Assembly (NCBI GenBank): GCA_944548615.1
Contig: OX155980.1
Location: 63,946,665-64,010,664 of the forward strand
Direction: 5' to 3'
DNA: 64,000 bases
Origin: Micropterix aruncella
Taxonomy: Eukaryota > Arthropoda > Insecta > Lepidoptera > Micropterigidae
Position 1 is the stretch's first letter. Every line of letters begins with the position of its first letter. Under the pieces are notes generated by a model. The model saw only the letters and a program-made list of their open reading frames with translations, was not told the DNA's origin and did no database searches. Position numbers and translations under genes: made by a program. Below, one piece after another: positions 11,561 to 24,427 of the stretch.

Positions 11561-13673
11561 CCTTATAGGACCAATTTCAATAACAATGCATTAGGTTCTT
11601 ACGGGGACAAACCCTGCATCCCAATAGGGCATTTACACAGAAAATACGCATTCCGTTATTGATAAAGAGTAAGTAGTGATAACTGATAAAGAGTAGCTTG
11701 ATTTATAATAATCGTTATATCAGAGAATCTGTGCGATACAATTATTATTAAGGTAATTAAATTGGAATTTGATTACTTTTTTAGTACACGAGTAAGCAAT
11801 AGTTGTGTTAAATCTCTCTTAACCACATAGTAACTAAAAGTCATAGTTGCCATTAAATAGAAACATCTGTCTAAATATGATTTATTTTCTAAAGAAAATT
11901 AGTCAAATTCAAAATGTGGGGCAACTATCCCACTTTTACCCTATTTTGTCAGTGAAAAAATGTGGTATTAAACAATACAATTATTTTACATTTCGTTCAA
12001 TATTCAATATATAAAAAAAAATATATTTATATTAGAAATTACGTAAAACAACGACAACAATAATATGCTTAACATTACCATTGTTACAATGACCATTTAC
12101 CATTATAACTACACGAGTTCTTTAAGTTTCGAAAATTGCCACCAGAGATCAGTCATTTCGGTGGTTTACTCGAATAGGGTTTTGTTTGTAGCCTTTGGTG
12201 GGAACCCTAACAACGATTACTTACGCATTTAAAGCTCACGGTAAATGACCAAGAAATACACTGGGAGAAATGGCGAAATCGTCTTTGCACTACTCACCCA
12301 CAATTTGCTCACCAATAGTATAAAATTATCAATTCCTTCACGCACAACTGGTATTAATGGAAAGAAATTTTCAAAACAAGAAATTTTTAAAAATAGAATT
12401 CTACTTAAACACGATATAAATAAAATATCTAGTATGAAATTGAAATATGCAAGTGCATTTTATAAAATAGAAATAAAAAAAAAAAATGCATTGACCCAAA
12501 TCATACAGAGCGGCCATCGGTTATATCTAAAAACAATTAAGAGATACATGTAAATTTTTTTAAACCTTCTTGTTTAGTTTTTTGTACACAAGTATCATTC
12601 TAAATTTCATGCATCATCAAGGAGCCATAATTGTAAACGCCATATTTTCAAACTGGCCTCTATATACTCGGATGATCGGCCTCTATAATGCGGCTTCTAT
12701 AAAGCGGATTTTTAAAAAAAATTTAAATCAATTCTCAAAATCAGTTATACATCTCGAACAACACAGTAATTGCAAAATTTCGAATCACCAGAAATCGTTA
12801 TTTCTCAATAGATATAATTATCTGATTATAATTATTGATAATAATGGAAGTAGAGTTTATATACGACAAAATAATTCTGGTTCCAAATAGTTAAGTTAGT
12901 TTTCAGAAATTTGAGTTTTAGATTAATGGTCCTTAAGGCCCAACAACAGTCACGTCATTGTTTTATTAAAAAGGACTTTAACGAAAAATGACGCTAAAAC
13001 AGTAATATGCCACTGGTAGATATACAAAATGTGGATCGACAAACACAATAAATTATTTTCGGGAATTGCACACTATTCCCGTTAAAAAAAATGCTGAGAT
13101 AAAAAATGATGAAAAAAATTGTGAGATTAGGTCAACGTTGCAATGGAAAACGTGTGCCATTCCTAATTCCTAATAAGCACGTTTATTAGAGAATAAAGTT
13201 CTTCGTTGAAACATAATTCAATTTACTGGAGCTTCGCTACGTCCCCGTTGACGCGTGTTTTATCTATAATCATCCACTGCTTAAAGACTATTGCGCATTC
13301 TATGGGTCAGTCGGCAGGCCTTGTCCAAAGCCCGTCGAACAGGTCTTTACGGGAGCCGGGCCTATTGACCCAGCATTTAGAGTGTGAGATTTATAACGCA
13401 ACTGGTTGATGCGTCGAAGTTTGTGTAGAAATGCAGTTGAAAAGTGGAAAATCAGTACGTCGCTCTGTCCTCTAGCGAGATTTTAGTGCATAATGGAAGA
13501 CGTCGATTTTCCTTTGGATGGAATAACCATTTTTAGTACTTTCTGCATATTTAAGACATAACACCAAGTTTTATACTTGCCTCGTTGTCCATCTAAATGT
13601 GCAATATGTCTTTCTGTAGTTTGTTATTTTCGTGTATGCAATCATAGATAAGATTAAAAATTGTCCTTGAGCA
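11561..13673. other. no recognisable gene
   Basis: AT-rich. ORFs at 12245-12553, 12570-12890 and 13206-13409 have no recognisable motif and strong lysine/isoleucine/asparagine bias expected by chance. A small duplicated word, CGGCCTCTATA, lies near 12652-12700. Confidence 0.4.
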
Positions 13674-13892
13674 TCCTACTAATATTATAAAAGCGAAAGT
13701 TTGTATGTATGTATGGATGTTTGTTACTCTTTTACGCAAAAACTACTAAATGGATTTTGATGAAACTTTACAATAATATAGCTTACACATCAGAATAACA
13801 CATAGGCTATAATTTATAAAGATATATGGTTTTCTATCATCATTATCACAATTTTCCATCACCACGCGGGTGAAACCTCTGGGCGCAGCTAG
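13674..13892 (+). mobile_element. short non-autonomous Helitron, 219 bp
   Basis: Begins TCCTACTAATATTATAAAAG and ends GGGCGCAGCTAG, with an A before the first T and a T after the last G. Helitrons start with TC, end with CTRR and insert between A and T, all satisfied here. A GC-rich segment that can pair (near 13864-13887) sits just before the end, as expected of the 3' hairpin. The internal GCGAAAGTTTGTATGTATG and ACGCAAAAACTACTAAATGG are typical of a very common lepidopteran non-autonomous family, recognised from general knowledge rather than by a search. No coding capacity; it depends on a helper. Confidence 0.8.
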
Positions 13893-14191
13893 TATACAAT
13901 AATTAACGCTTCATAATGCAACGTAAAATAGAGAAATTTAATTTGCACTATCATATTATTAATGATCTAATTCCAACTTACAAAGCATTTGCGATCTTGG
14001 CGTTCAACTAATAGATACTGTCAGTAAAATGTTGAAAACCTTCATTAGTAGGTAGAGTCTCTAAGCCTTTCTCCTACGCGAATGTATTCGGTACCTTTAT
14101 TTTGCTTATAATTATTCTTAACGTGTTTAGAGTTTTTGTCTCTGATATAGAATCCGCAATGCCACGTACACAATGAGAGATTAGAAAGCAT

Positions 14192-14764
14192 TAAAAAAAA
14201 AATACGTGTGGCACTCGGGAACTGCCGCGGTAAAGCTATTGCATAGCATTTTTAACAACTTATGCAATTATAATTATTTATTTATTTTATTTTTTTCTGA
14301 TATCATATAACTGCGCTCCATCGGAAAACGTTGAAATTAATCCGAATCATAAACGTCTTCCGATAGAGCGCCGCAGCACGAATTTTTTATTCGATAAAGC
14401 AAAAAAACGGATTATTCGAAAAAAATCGTAGATAAAAAGATAGATAATTAAATTATCTTTAAAATGGTGCAGGTTTCATAATAATACGCCTGATAGTATT
14501 TGCGTAGTAGTCGTTTTTGTGTTCGGTTAGACCTAATTTCACAAATTAATTACACTATGTAATATAAACAAAATGTAAAATATTCAAAGCTAAGAATATT
14601 AGAAAAATGTTCTTGTTTAATATATATTTTTTTCGAATCGTAAGCAGTACTCGTTTAGACGTAATTATCAGTTTAAAATCATTAATTTTTGTTAAGAAAT
14701 TTCTTCATTCGGTCGCCGCGCTGGCCTACTAGGCCCGCGATAAAAGCTATTCAATAGCTTAAAA
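14192..14764 (+). mobile_element. family P element, copy 1 (hairpin collapsed)
   Basis: One of six copies in the window of a ~0.57-0.61-kb interspersed element. It starts ATACGTGTGGCACTCGGG and ends CGCGATAAAAGCTATTCAATAGC. The word GCTATTGCATAGC sits about 40 bp in from the left end and its inverse lies at the right end. Flanks are TTAAAA on both sides (14191 and 14759). The central palindrome seen in copies 3-5 is reduced here: CGGAAAACGTTGAAATTA then directly ATAAACGTCTTCCGATAGAG. No ORF. Not assignable by eye to a transposon superfamily. Confidence 0.9.
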
Positions 14765-15775
14765 GTTTTATGAGACAACTTAACTCCAGTGAATACTTGG
14801 AACTGGAAACCTACTAAGTCAGACTGAATCATTACAATATTGCTTTATTAGAGTACCGCTGTACCAGGGCATATGAGGTACGGTTACAATGTGGACATCC
14901 CCTAATATACAGAGAACCTCTCCTTTTACGTACCACCATGCGTAATTCGCTCTCGTTGTTCATTCCAAGTCCCTTGAGCATGTACTAGATATGCCAACAA
15001 TTCCATCATAAACCTTATAATGTTCACTTACAATAATCGATAATTAAATATCTACTTATTCAACATGAAGGAGACTATTTTTTAGGACAGCTTTTTAAAT
15101 AACCAGCTTCCATATAATTTTTTTAAACATTTTTTACCTATTTTTCTTAACGTTTTTGTTGCACTCATTATTTATTCATTTTGCAAATGATTTCGGAATA
15201 TTGATTTTATATAGTATATATTTGACTTTTTTCATGGCTTCAGTATTTGTCTTCAGTATTCTACATATTTTTTTTGTATAAGGAAATTATTTTTTCATTA
15301 TATACTTTGTACTGGATTTAAAAAATATTGTATGTTGCAGTTGACAATGAGTAATGTTATTGAAATCGACTTTTAACCTTGTGTACGTGCGATATTTCGA
15401 GAGAATCCGCGGCATTGGATTCACTGAACGTCGCTGTTGTCTTTTCGGATGATTATTGGAAAAACGGCGATATTGTTGACACGAATTTGCGAGGTCGAGG
15501 TAATACGGCCCACTAATACCTAAAGGCAATGCTATTACCTACACCATTTTCAAACCAAACTATATTCAGCGAATTCATAGCACTAGTACTTATCAGAAAA
15601 AAAACAAGGAAAATGTCTTTATTTCTAGAAAATAGATAATTGTTCTTAATGCCTTACTTTCGAGTGATACCAGACAATTATAAAAAATAGGATGGTTAAA
15701 CCACTTAATAAATAGTAAAGTTTTAAGATTTTGGTCCAACCAGGCATATGTTGTACCAAATTTTAAGTCTCTAGG
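14765..15775. other. no recognisable feature
   Basis: AT-rich unique-looking sequence. The minus-strand ORF at 15287-15529 has no motif. Confidence 0.45.
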
Positions 15776-15945
15776 TCCAATACTTCGAGGATGATATATG
15801 GTTAGTGCGCCACCTGGTGGACCGATTTCAACCGCAATATTATCAACACTTGCCATACCAATCTGATTAAGCGTTTGGGTGCTATCGCAGGTGACTGTCT
15901 CTCCTGTAAAGGCAACAGACGACATGGTCTTTAGTTTTACGAATC
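15776..15945 (+). repeat. dispersed repeat shared with 53.29-53.43 kb
   Basis: Matches 53287-53430 in the same orientation through TCCAATACTTCGAG, TTAGTGCGCCACCTGGTGGA, CCGATTTCAACC and TAAGCGTTTGGGT. The minus-strand ORF 15593-15925 crosses it but has no known motif. Probably a LINE 3' end or SINE scrap; family not identified. Confidence 0.6.
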
Positions 15946-17099
15946 TCGACCCATATCGGCTTGACTCGATCCATATAAATTTGATTTCTGTTTCACAATT
16001 CTTCTAAAAGGCTGCAAAGGCGGCAATCATATTACTCAATTGACTCAGACATGTTTGAGAGTTTTATGTCATGTAATCAAATTTATAAGGTAGTGGTTGA
16101 AATTTGTTTCCGGCAAGGCAAGGCAAGGCAAGGCAAGGCAAACAAATAAAAAAACTAGCGGATATTTGGGTAGACATGTTCCTGAAGAAATAAATAAAGA
16201 TAAATGTAAAGCCCAAGGGGAAGGTGGGAAGCTAAATCTTATGACCAAAAAGAAGGGGAAAATTTAAAGTCCTTCTTCTTATGTACTACGATAAAATATT
16301 TAATGCACAAGGCAATTACAATTCCAGTCCATGTGTTAAAAGGGAAGATCAATATATTTTTATTATCTAATAAGTATATTTTCCATATTGCATGCAATTA
16401 ATAATAATAATAAACTCTTTGTTTCAATAATAAAAAACATCTCGCACCTACCTGACTAATCAATGGGAAGAGTTGCAAAAAAAAAGATTATTAATAATTA
16501 AGTTTGTATGTTTAAAATACAAACTACTTATATTTAAAACTAAGAATACCCGAGGAGAGTCTATTGGAAGAGAAAGGAGAGAGAAAGGGAAGAACTTTCT
16601 CGTACTTTTGTCTCGTATATTTGCTGGGAGATCGTTCCAGAGCCTTGCCCTATGGACATAGAAAGAGTAGCAGTGGAAATCAGTGTAATGACAAGGAATG
16701 TTAAGTAAATTGTCAAAGGCTGACCGAAGTACAATACCGTGGGAGCTTAATGGTTTGAAAAGCTCGTAGAGATTCTATGGTGTAGATTGGGTGACTACAC
16801 GATAGAGAACAGCAAGTATATGAATATTTCTCCATTGTCGTACTGGCAACCACTTTAATCTTGCATATTATCCCGTGCTATGTTTATCGAATTTTTTTTT
16901 TTTTTTATGGCAGATAATGAAGTGGTGATTACACAACCAAACCTGTACCAAACTATTCTGCAAGTATTTTAAAATTACCTAATGAATTAATAATATGGTT
17001 GAGAATCTCTGGTGCGCTGTATAATTGGCAAAGTTGAAGCAGATCCATTATTTCATTTCACATCCAAATGTTTAGTTTTATTTCATTTTCGTTGCTAAC
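15946..17099. other. mostly unassigned; GGCAA microsatellite
   Basis: A (GGCAA)5 run lies at 16112-16139. The segment 16540-16850 has repeat-like composition (GTTCCAGAGCCTTGCCC near 16632) and may be a diverged mobile-element scrap; a loosely similar phrase occurs near 38430 (GCATTCCAGAGACGGG). I cannot name it. A T-rich run lies at 16891-16906. Confidence 0.35.
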
Positions 17100-17215
17100 T
17101 ATTCTGGCTTAATGAAAACACGGCGCCGCGCCGTGTAACAATCTCTCCGCTATCCTCTCCCGCAACGGCCTCGGTCGGGGCGGCAGACTAACCAACCAAC
17201 GTTTCGCCTGGCCGT
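17100..17215. promoter_or_regulatory. short CpG-rich block
   Basis: GC-rich stretch (CGGCGCCGCGCCGTG, GGCCTCGGTCGGGGCGGC) in AT-rich flanks. No gene model attached; function not known. Confidence 0.25.
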
Positions 17216-17799
17216 ATTTTATTACAACCTAAATATTTGATTTAGGCAAAAGTTCCGAGCGTTTATATTAATAATAGGTGTGCCCAGTACAGTCAGCCAT
17301 CGCGGGACGAAGGAATGTATTAACATAAAATTTATCGTTGTTCGTTTAATTTCAACGAGGAAAATCGATTATATTTTAGTAGCGAAGCGAGCCTTTGGTT
17401 GCAGTATTAAAACTTCCAATGGTTAAATATTAAACAAATAAACGTTACAACACGACTCGAACCAACTTACTCATGTAATAGTGACGAAAGCGGAAAACCT
17501 CAAGAAACGGAGATTTACTAATCTATTCGTTGATAGCAATTCGAAACCAGAGCTGATTTAAAGTGACAGTTTCTGGAGCTCAATTGAAAAATATATTAGC
17601 AAAAATATGAAAAGTGGCTTCATAAACAATAATAGTCATTATGTCGAGAGAATAAAGCTGTTATACTCACAGTAAACAAGGTTAAAAAATTAAATTCGCA
17701 AAATAAAAAGAAAAATTTTATTGGGCCAGAATATAGGAGATTTTGCAAAAATAAATCTTTGAAATTAAAGAATAACAAATCCTTGATAGTAGTATCAAA

Positions 17800-18345
17800 T
17801 TGGTTTTTAAATGTTTTGTTATATACATACTAAAGGGACACTCGTGAGGTACTTTATGGTACGTAGATGTACTATGTCCGTATCAATCCCGTGAAAGAAG
17901 AAACGCAGAAACATACCCGACCATTGGATTGGGTGTGTTACAATCATGGTACCAAGTGAGCTACAAACTCTCGAAAAGCCAAAAAGCAATCGGCACGTCT
18001 TTTCGACCAGCTCAAGGTACCGGATAAAAAAACCACCGACCGCATCCGCATCCAGAATCTTTGTCCTCAAGACCGATAGTACCAGGCACGACAACATAAT
18101 ATGCTCTGCAATATGGCAATCATTATCACATACGCTGTAGGTAAAACTAAGGTCAAGCAGCTAGTTCCTGAAATCGCTATGACCTTCGACAATCTGTGTG
18201 GTATAGTGGTCAAACAACAGGAGGTGTCCGGGGCGTGTATTTCCTTATCCGTGTTAGCCGCGGCTCTGTGCTGATGTCGACTCGGCTTTGTGGTGCAAAA
18301 CTTATTCCTTACTGCGAGTCCATTTAGCCTCATCAACGCATGGAT
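17800..18345 (-). pseudogene. LINE C-terminal zinc-knuckle region (R1/jockey-like)
   Basis: On the minus strand the frame reads LLLFDHYTTQIVEGHSDFRN, a stop, then TYSVCDNDCHIAEHIMLSC near 18135-18075. This fits the end of R1- and jockey-group ORF2 proteins, where T-Q-x-L-T-G-H-G-x-F is followed by a C-x-x-C ... D-x-A-E-H-x-x-x-x-C knuckle thought to bind nucleic acid. Spacing C-D-N-D-C here is three between the first pair. The ORF then continues to about 17819. A stop and frame changes show it is dead. No upstream reverse transcriptase is visible. Confidence 0.65.
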
Positions 18346-21300
18346 AAGGCATAGGTTTTATGTAAAATATGCTCTCACTTCATTACCCATAATCAGTCGT
18401 TATGGTAATGATAACGCATTTATAATTAGAGAGTTAGAGAGTTATCACATCTTATAACGTAGTTAAGTAACATGTGCGTAAAACCGGGACGCAAAATGGC
18501 ATTAGGAAAAGACATTTGAGAGTATGAATTGTGCCTAAAATACGTGTAGATTTGATTCGACTTCAAGAAATAAACGAATGAGGATAATCATGGATAATCT
18601 TTTTCAATTGTGAGGAGGGAAGTGATAAGGGGGGAGGGGGGGGGGGGGGTTCGCAACGGTATGCGGCTATTATAAAATGGGTTGCGACTGGACAAAATAG
18701 GGAGCCATTGCGCTAAAACAACAAAAAATATATTTATTTCATATTTTAAGGCTGTCATAACCTCCTTTCTGCAAAAATGTACTAGGACATGAATATAACA
18801 GAAAGACGTTATTGTTGCTTTTTGGCCAATGCTGAAAAAACCCACGGAGTATTAATAACATATTTGTAATAAAACTGACTGCTGAATAATTGCAGCAGCA
18901 GAGATGATTAAGGGATTATGAATATTTTGAAGAAGAAACAAGAACTATTTAATGTTTGGTTTTGTGATTATTACACCCATATTACTACATCCATATTTTT
19001 GTGATTATTACACGCGAGTGTTTACTACAGGCCTGGTAAATGACATATATTGATAGCAATTAATCTAGCCACAAATTATTAGATTATTCGATTGTGTAAC
19101 TTTTATTTCTGCTGGTACAAAAGTTTGTGTATTACCTGTTACTTTTATTTCTGCTGTCATTATATATACAAGTCGAAATAAGACCAATTATGCCTAATCA
19201 TTTAAAAATACCAAGTATATCCTAAAACAAACAAGCGAAAATAAATTCCAGCCAGCAGTTATAATAGCCGACTGTAGTTCTGCTGAGCGGAATGCATTTG
19301 GTGATATATTCCCAAACAGCAGGATTGTATTATGCATATACAATCACAAGGATTGTAATATGCGTAGTTTTAGATGAGTAGTGTTTGCAAATATAGTAAG
19401 AAAGGCAAAAATGAATATGTGAAATATATGAGATGATGAGAAATAAATGAGATGATGATGTCAAATTTATGAGGAAAATCTTAAATTGCAAACATTTTCC
19501 TTACCATGTGTTTGGACAAGTCATGACGAATGGAGCTTACCTTTTTGGTGTGACGATCAACAGGGTAGTAACACAAATAATTACTATAAAGAATCAATTA
19601 GAATTTTAAAGACATTATTCCTTAAATTTCAAAGCATTTATTATGTCTGCTTTGACCGAATTTATAACTCTCGAGAAAAAATCTTTCGAGAACTACCACA
19701 AGAAAATAATTTTTCAATTCGTCAATGGAAGATTATGCCAACCTTGTATAGGGTTTTTCATTAATCCGAACAATTTATGATATTATTGCAATTGACAATA
19801 TACGTATTGTGTTAATGGCGCTACAAAACTCCAAGTAGCCGATAGTAAAACGACAACATTTGACTGAGCATTTGGTAAATAGGTCCATTTTGTCAACACC
19901 TGTGCGCAGTGAAACTGAGGAGCGGCGCTGTATATAAATCGTATTTGATATTGACGAAATGTGATCGTCAATATTTGGCCGGATTGACACTGGGAGAGAT
20001 CATTACACCAATTTTTCTTGAGGATACGAATAGCACTACAAAAATGGATATATACTGCAATGGATATATACCTATGATTTAGATCCAATATGAGAAGCGG
20101 AGGAATTTCTGTTTTATTTTATACATTTCCAATGATAATATACCTTCATATATGACACACAAATCCTTTTATTGCCGATGTTAATAAACAACAAAGCTAC
20201 ATAAACGCTATTGCAATTTTGAAACCAGAATTCACAAAAATAAGTCGTTTTTTCAAAGAAGGCAGAAATCTAATGGCCACTAATTTGCTCAGCCAATTTG
20301 TCTCTGTATTGAGGCGGCTGCACACTCCTGCAGATATAACGTCTTAATTTTCGGAAAATATGCGGAAAGGAGATCAAGTATGATTCGGGTTCAGCCTACG
20401 CGTATATCTCGAAGCAAAGAAAGGTTTGACAAGTAGAAGAATTCAGTCTGGACAAACATCAAATTTGGAGTTTAATAAAGGAATCATCGTCTTAATATAT
20501 CCATTATATGACATTCAATAAAATCAAAAGTATGCCTAAAATGAACATTTTATTTATTATCCTAATATCCATGAATATTCTTTAGTAGTTTTACTCAAAT
20601 TACATATTTTGTAGTTCTAATTATGTAGTTCTAATTTGTAGTTCTAATTTTAAAGCACAATTATACATATCATGCAAATGTAAATAAGTATAAGAAAATA
20701 AAATACAAAATGTTTTGGTATACAACTCCACATTTTATTTGTAACTTCCAGTCGACTAATTGTAAATAAAATAAGGTTTAATTTTGATTGTATGATGTAA
20801 TAATTTCGGAGCACTGCATGTACAAGTTTAAGCGCAATTTCTGCTGCGTTTTGTGGCCGTATAATACGAAACATTGCTGAAATGTTTTTCTACCAAATTT
20901 TCCATTATTGAATTATGTATCAAAGACGTCCGATTCTCGAAAAAATAAATCCACGAATTCGCAGTTTAGGTTTTGCATATCGATATTCAATTGTAAATAA
21001 AACTTTTGAAAAAATTGTTCTTCCTTTTACAAATAATCAATAAGTATCAAAATCTTGATGGCGATTCTTTTCAAGATATTCAATTTAAGCTTTTGGTGTG
21101 AAAAAAAATCGTCAATCAAGTCATTTTCTATTATATTATATTATATATATATATTATATTATATTATATTATATATACATTTTGTGAAATTTCAATAAAA
21201 TATAAATTCAATTCTGAGCTGGCAAACTGATTGAGATTTCTGACCTGATTTACTTAAGACGATTCTGATGTTATTGGAAAAGATAATAAGAGTGATGTCA

Positions 21301-21449
21301 GGATGATAGTACTTAGGCTACAGAGGAGTTCCAGCAGGTGATTTGTTGCGTGTATTGGCGTCGCTTCGTAGAATATCTAGGTGTTAAGGTTGAGGTATTG
21401 AGGTAGATGATGATGATTTTCAACATCACATTCATCCGATGAACCTGCT
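18346..21449. other. no recognisable gene; poly-G and AT microsatellites
   Basis: Holds a G-rich run at 18630-18650 and a TATAT-type tract at 21127-21175. A 21-bp phrase, GTTACTTTTATTTCTGCTG-like, occurs twice at about 19097-19118 and 19138-19157. ORFs at 19486-19764 (plus) and 19783-20088 (minus) are not recognised. A GC change or repeat boundary is not obvious. Confidence 0.4.
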
Positions 21450-21915
21450 GCAAAAAAGCGTATGCGATTGCAAAAAACTGTTGAAGGGCGATGTAAAAAA
21501 ACATGTATCTCGTTTTGTGAAAATTGGTTCAATAGATTTTGTATAAATTGATGGGACATAAGTGTCCGTGTATTGCATAAAGATGCAAAGTTACCAGTTT
21601 TCCAAAATGTCATTATTTTATTATTTAACTCAGATATCATAAGAACTAAAAACGTACAAAAAAAAAATCGAAATGAAAAGGTCTCGAAAATTTTTTTTTA
21701 AATTTATTTTTAATCAACAGAGTTTGTTGGTCATATGCGATATTTGAAAAAAAAAAAACGGTATATCTTTAAACACTTTTTTTGGCTGATACTAAGATTC
21801 TGATGTCTCAATAATATGGAAAAAATATAATTTATAAATTAAACGTAGGCGATAATTTATAAAATTATTTTTTAATTTATGGGACACATATGTCCCATGG
21901 TTTTTAAAGGATTAA
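21450..21915 (+). mobile_element. 3' end of a second, unrelated piggyBac-like element
   Basis: The right end reads GGGACACATATGTCCCATGG then TTTTTAAAGGA, followed by TTAA at 21912-21915. A terminus in CCTTTA next to TTAA and a subterminal GGGACA...TGTCCC palindrome are usual for piggyBac-like transposons; a second GGGACATAAGTGTCC lies at 21552-21566. Upstream, 21444-21533 encodes LQKTVEGRCKKTCISFCENW and FNRFC before a stop, which looks like the cysteine-rich C-terminus of such a transposase. The left end and the catalytic core are missing. Ends differ from the element at 469-2326. Confidence 0.55.
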
Positions 21916-22166
21916 GGCGAGATGACGTATTTATTTTCATTTTAATCCAAAATTTCTTTTCAGGTACAAGTATATTTCGCTTTGATTGTAAAGACCTTTG
22001 ACGTCAAAAATAATGTGTTTCCTTTTCTAAAACTGGTTTTATCATATAGCCAATCGAACGAATATTTTTTTTCGTAGTGTGTTATTTAACGGAATTGCAA
22101 TTTAACGGAATATTATTTATCTAAAGGAATGTTATGTTTCACTTAATGCCGATTTTTTAATGGAAT

Positions 22167-22405
22167 TGGGGGTTTTTTTGAGGACTACATTTTATGGTAA
22201 TTTAGTTCTATAAGGATTTTACTAAAACTTTTAAATAATTTATTATAATATTAGATTTCTATCCACCCTAGAACGAACCAGTCGCAGTTGGGTAAGAGAA
22301 TCAAATAAGCATAATCTCAAGGGTTTTCCATTCGGGTTCTGCTATTTTTGTAAGCAAAATCAATGTTTTATAATATAATAATTATTTTTTAAATACAAAT
22401 CATTA
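22167..22405 (+). repeat. LINE 3' UTR (copy 2 of 3)
   Basis: Matches 3394-3605 with landmarks GGTAATTTAG, CTATCCACCCTAGAACG, CAGTTGGGTAAGAGAATCAA and CCATTCGGGTTCTGCTATTT. It lacks any upstream reverse transcriptase, so it is a severely 5'-truncated copy of the same LINE family. Confidence 0.75.
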
Positions 22406-22499
22406 AGAAAAATACCAAAATAATGAATATTATTATGAATTATTATCCGTAACAGGTTGAACATCGCTCCCAAAACGGTAGGCAGAGTGCAGAGCGTAA

Positions 22500-22830
22500 A
22501 ACGTCACCTGCGGCTAAAGATTCCCTAATAAAACAGACGTCGCGGCGTCGGTATAACTGATCCCGTTTCCCACCTACGCCATTCTACGCGCATAAAGGAT
22601 ACAAAAACACACACGGCACGGCGCCAGGCAGCCAGCCATCCAGCCAGCCGTGTTTGGCCAGCTATCGTCGAGTTCTTGTACAAGTTCAATATTTGCACGA
22701 CGCGCTCGCGAGCGCCCTCGCCGAAGTAAAAAGGTGAAATTTTAACAAGTTCGCGTGGCCTATTTGCCCTTCCGAGTTTTCTGCGCACCCGCTCCGATCC
22801 ACCTCACTCTATACTCTATTATACTGGCCC
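22500..22830. promoter_or_regulatory. CpG-rich block
   Basis: GC-rich stretch with GGCACGGCGCCAGGCAGCC and GACGCGCTCGCGAGCGCCC. The minus-strand ORF 22525-22788 is open for 87 codons and basic in composition but has no recognised motif. Could be a host promoter or 5' exon; not supported further. Confidence 0.3.
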
Positions 22831-23339
22831 GCGGAATTTAGTCATTAATTATTAAGGCTAATGCGGTGATCGTGTTTCGCAAAGCCATCGCTATTGAACA
22901 CCACGATAATCACTTAAACCTTGATATTCACACAAGGCCACCGAGTATTAAATTTACAAAGCAACTTCATTTTGACGGATTAGAAAGCAGGGGCAGCAGG
23001 TAAGCTAATATTTTTTAGAGTAATAATTAGTTTTTCGAGAAATTTTATGTAAAGAAAAGAACACACAAAAAAGACAAAAAAATATTCTGAGCGGAAGTCA
23101 CAGTAGATTCCGGGGAAAACTACTGGCCCATTAGTACAACTCGTATAAAGAATACAGTAATCGGCGATATGAACTGATTCATTTTCCAACAGGGTCCATG
23201 GTCCCAAATTATGTTAATCCTCTGGTTGCTTTTATGGCTAATATAATGATGGTGGCATTGTACCAATTATTTACTTTCATGCTCGAACCCAGTCTAACTC
23301 TCCGGTCCAGTTCAACTCTTCTAGTTAAAAAATCAAAAA
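22831..23339. other. no recognisable feature
   Basis: No coding or repeat signal I can support between the CpG block and family P copy 2. Confidence 0.4.
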
Positions 23340-23915
23340 AAAAATACTTGTGGCACTCGGGGACTGCCACGGTAAAGCTATTGCATAGCATTTTTAACAA
23401 CTTATGCAATTATATTTATTTATTTATTTTATTTTTCTGATATCAGATAACTGCGCTCTATCGGAAAACGTTGAAATTATTGAACGTTGATTCGGAATAA
23501 TTTAAATGTCTTTCGATAGAGCGCCGCGCACGAATTTTTTATTCAATAAAGCCAAAAAAAACGAATTATTCGAAAAAAATCGTAGATAAAAAGATAGATA
23601 ATTAAATTATCTTTAAAATGGTGCAGGTTTCATAATAATACGCCAGATAGTATTTGCGTAGTAGTCGTTTTTGTGTTCGGTTAGACCTAATTTCACAAAT
23701 TAATTACACTATGTAATATAAACAAAATCTAAAATATTCAAAGCTAAGAATATTAGGAAAATGTTCTTGTTTAACATATATTTTTTTCGAATCGTAAGCA
23801 GTACTCGTTTAGACGTAATTATCAGTTTAAAATCATTAATTTTCGTTAAGAAATTTCTTCATTCGGTCGCCGCGCTGGCCTAGGCCCGCGATAAAAGCTA
23901 CGCAATAGCTTGAAA
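23340..23915 (+). mobile_element. family P element, copy 2 (hairpin collapsed)
   Basis: Same family as 14192-14764. Left end ATACTTGTGGCACTCGGGG, right end GCGATAAAAGCTACGCAATAGC. The centre reads GGAAAACGTTGAAATTATTG, then AACGTTGATTCGGAATAATT: a collapsed version of the palindrome with a different breakpoint from copy 1. ORFs 23209-23409 and 23198-23440 only cross its edge and are not genes. Confidence 0.9.
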
Positions 23916-24427
23916 AATATATGTATATTTATTTTGCCATTGCAATCCATGGTCATAATCACGGTGTAATAAATATTGTACGAGTTTAGATAATAGGTAC
24001 CGAAGTATAGATTAGTGTTGATACCAAAGCTTATAAATAATGTATATGTAATGTATATGTAATAATTAACAGAGATTATTACGTACCGAAAACCCGAAAT
24101 CAAATGATTTGTCGCATTCAAAGTAAATTTTAAAATTTGGGTGATCTTTTAATGGGAATATAGTATTAAGATATTATCATTATAAATAATATTCACTTGG
24201 AATTTAAGATATTTAACTCATTCAGTTCCTCATTTGTAATTCCATAGTTTGCTATTACGCGAATATGTCTGCAAATATAGAAAAGTTTAAAAATCCCATT
24301 TATTATATATGATGGGCTGTACTGGTGCTCATGCGGTTTAGCATATCGGTTACCGCAAATGCGCACCATTAAGAACTGCAAATAACGACGAATGAACTCA
24401 CGATTTAACAACCGAGACTGGTCAGTC

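Noticed and set aside
11298..11662. Two overlapping Pro/Arg/Ala-rich ORFs
   Set aside because: Composition of a CpG island; no motif or splice evidence.
23198..23440. ORFs at the left edge of family P copy 2
   Set aside because: They run from flank into the repeat in both orientations and are not kept in other P copies.
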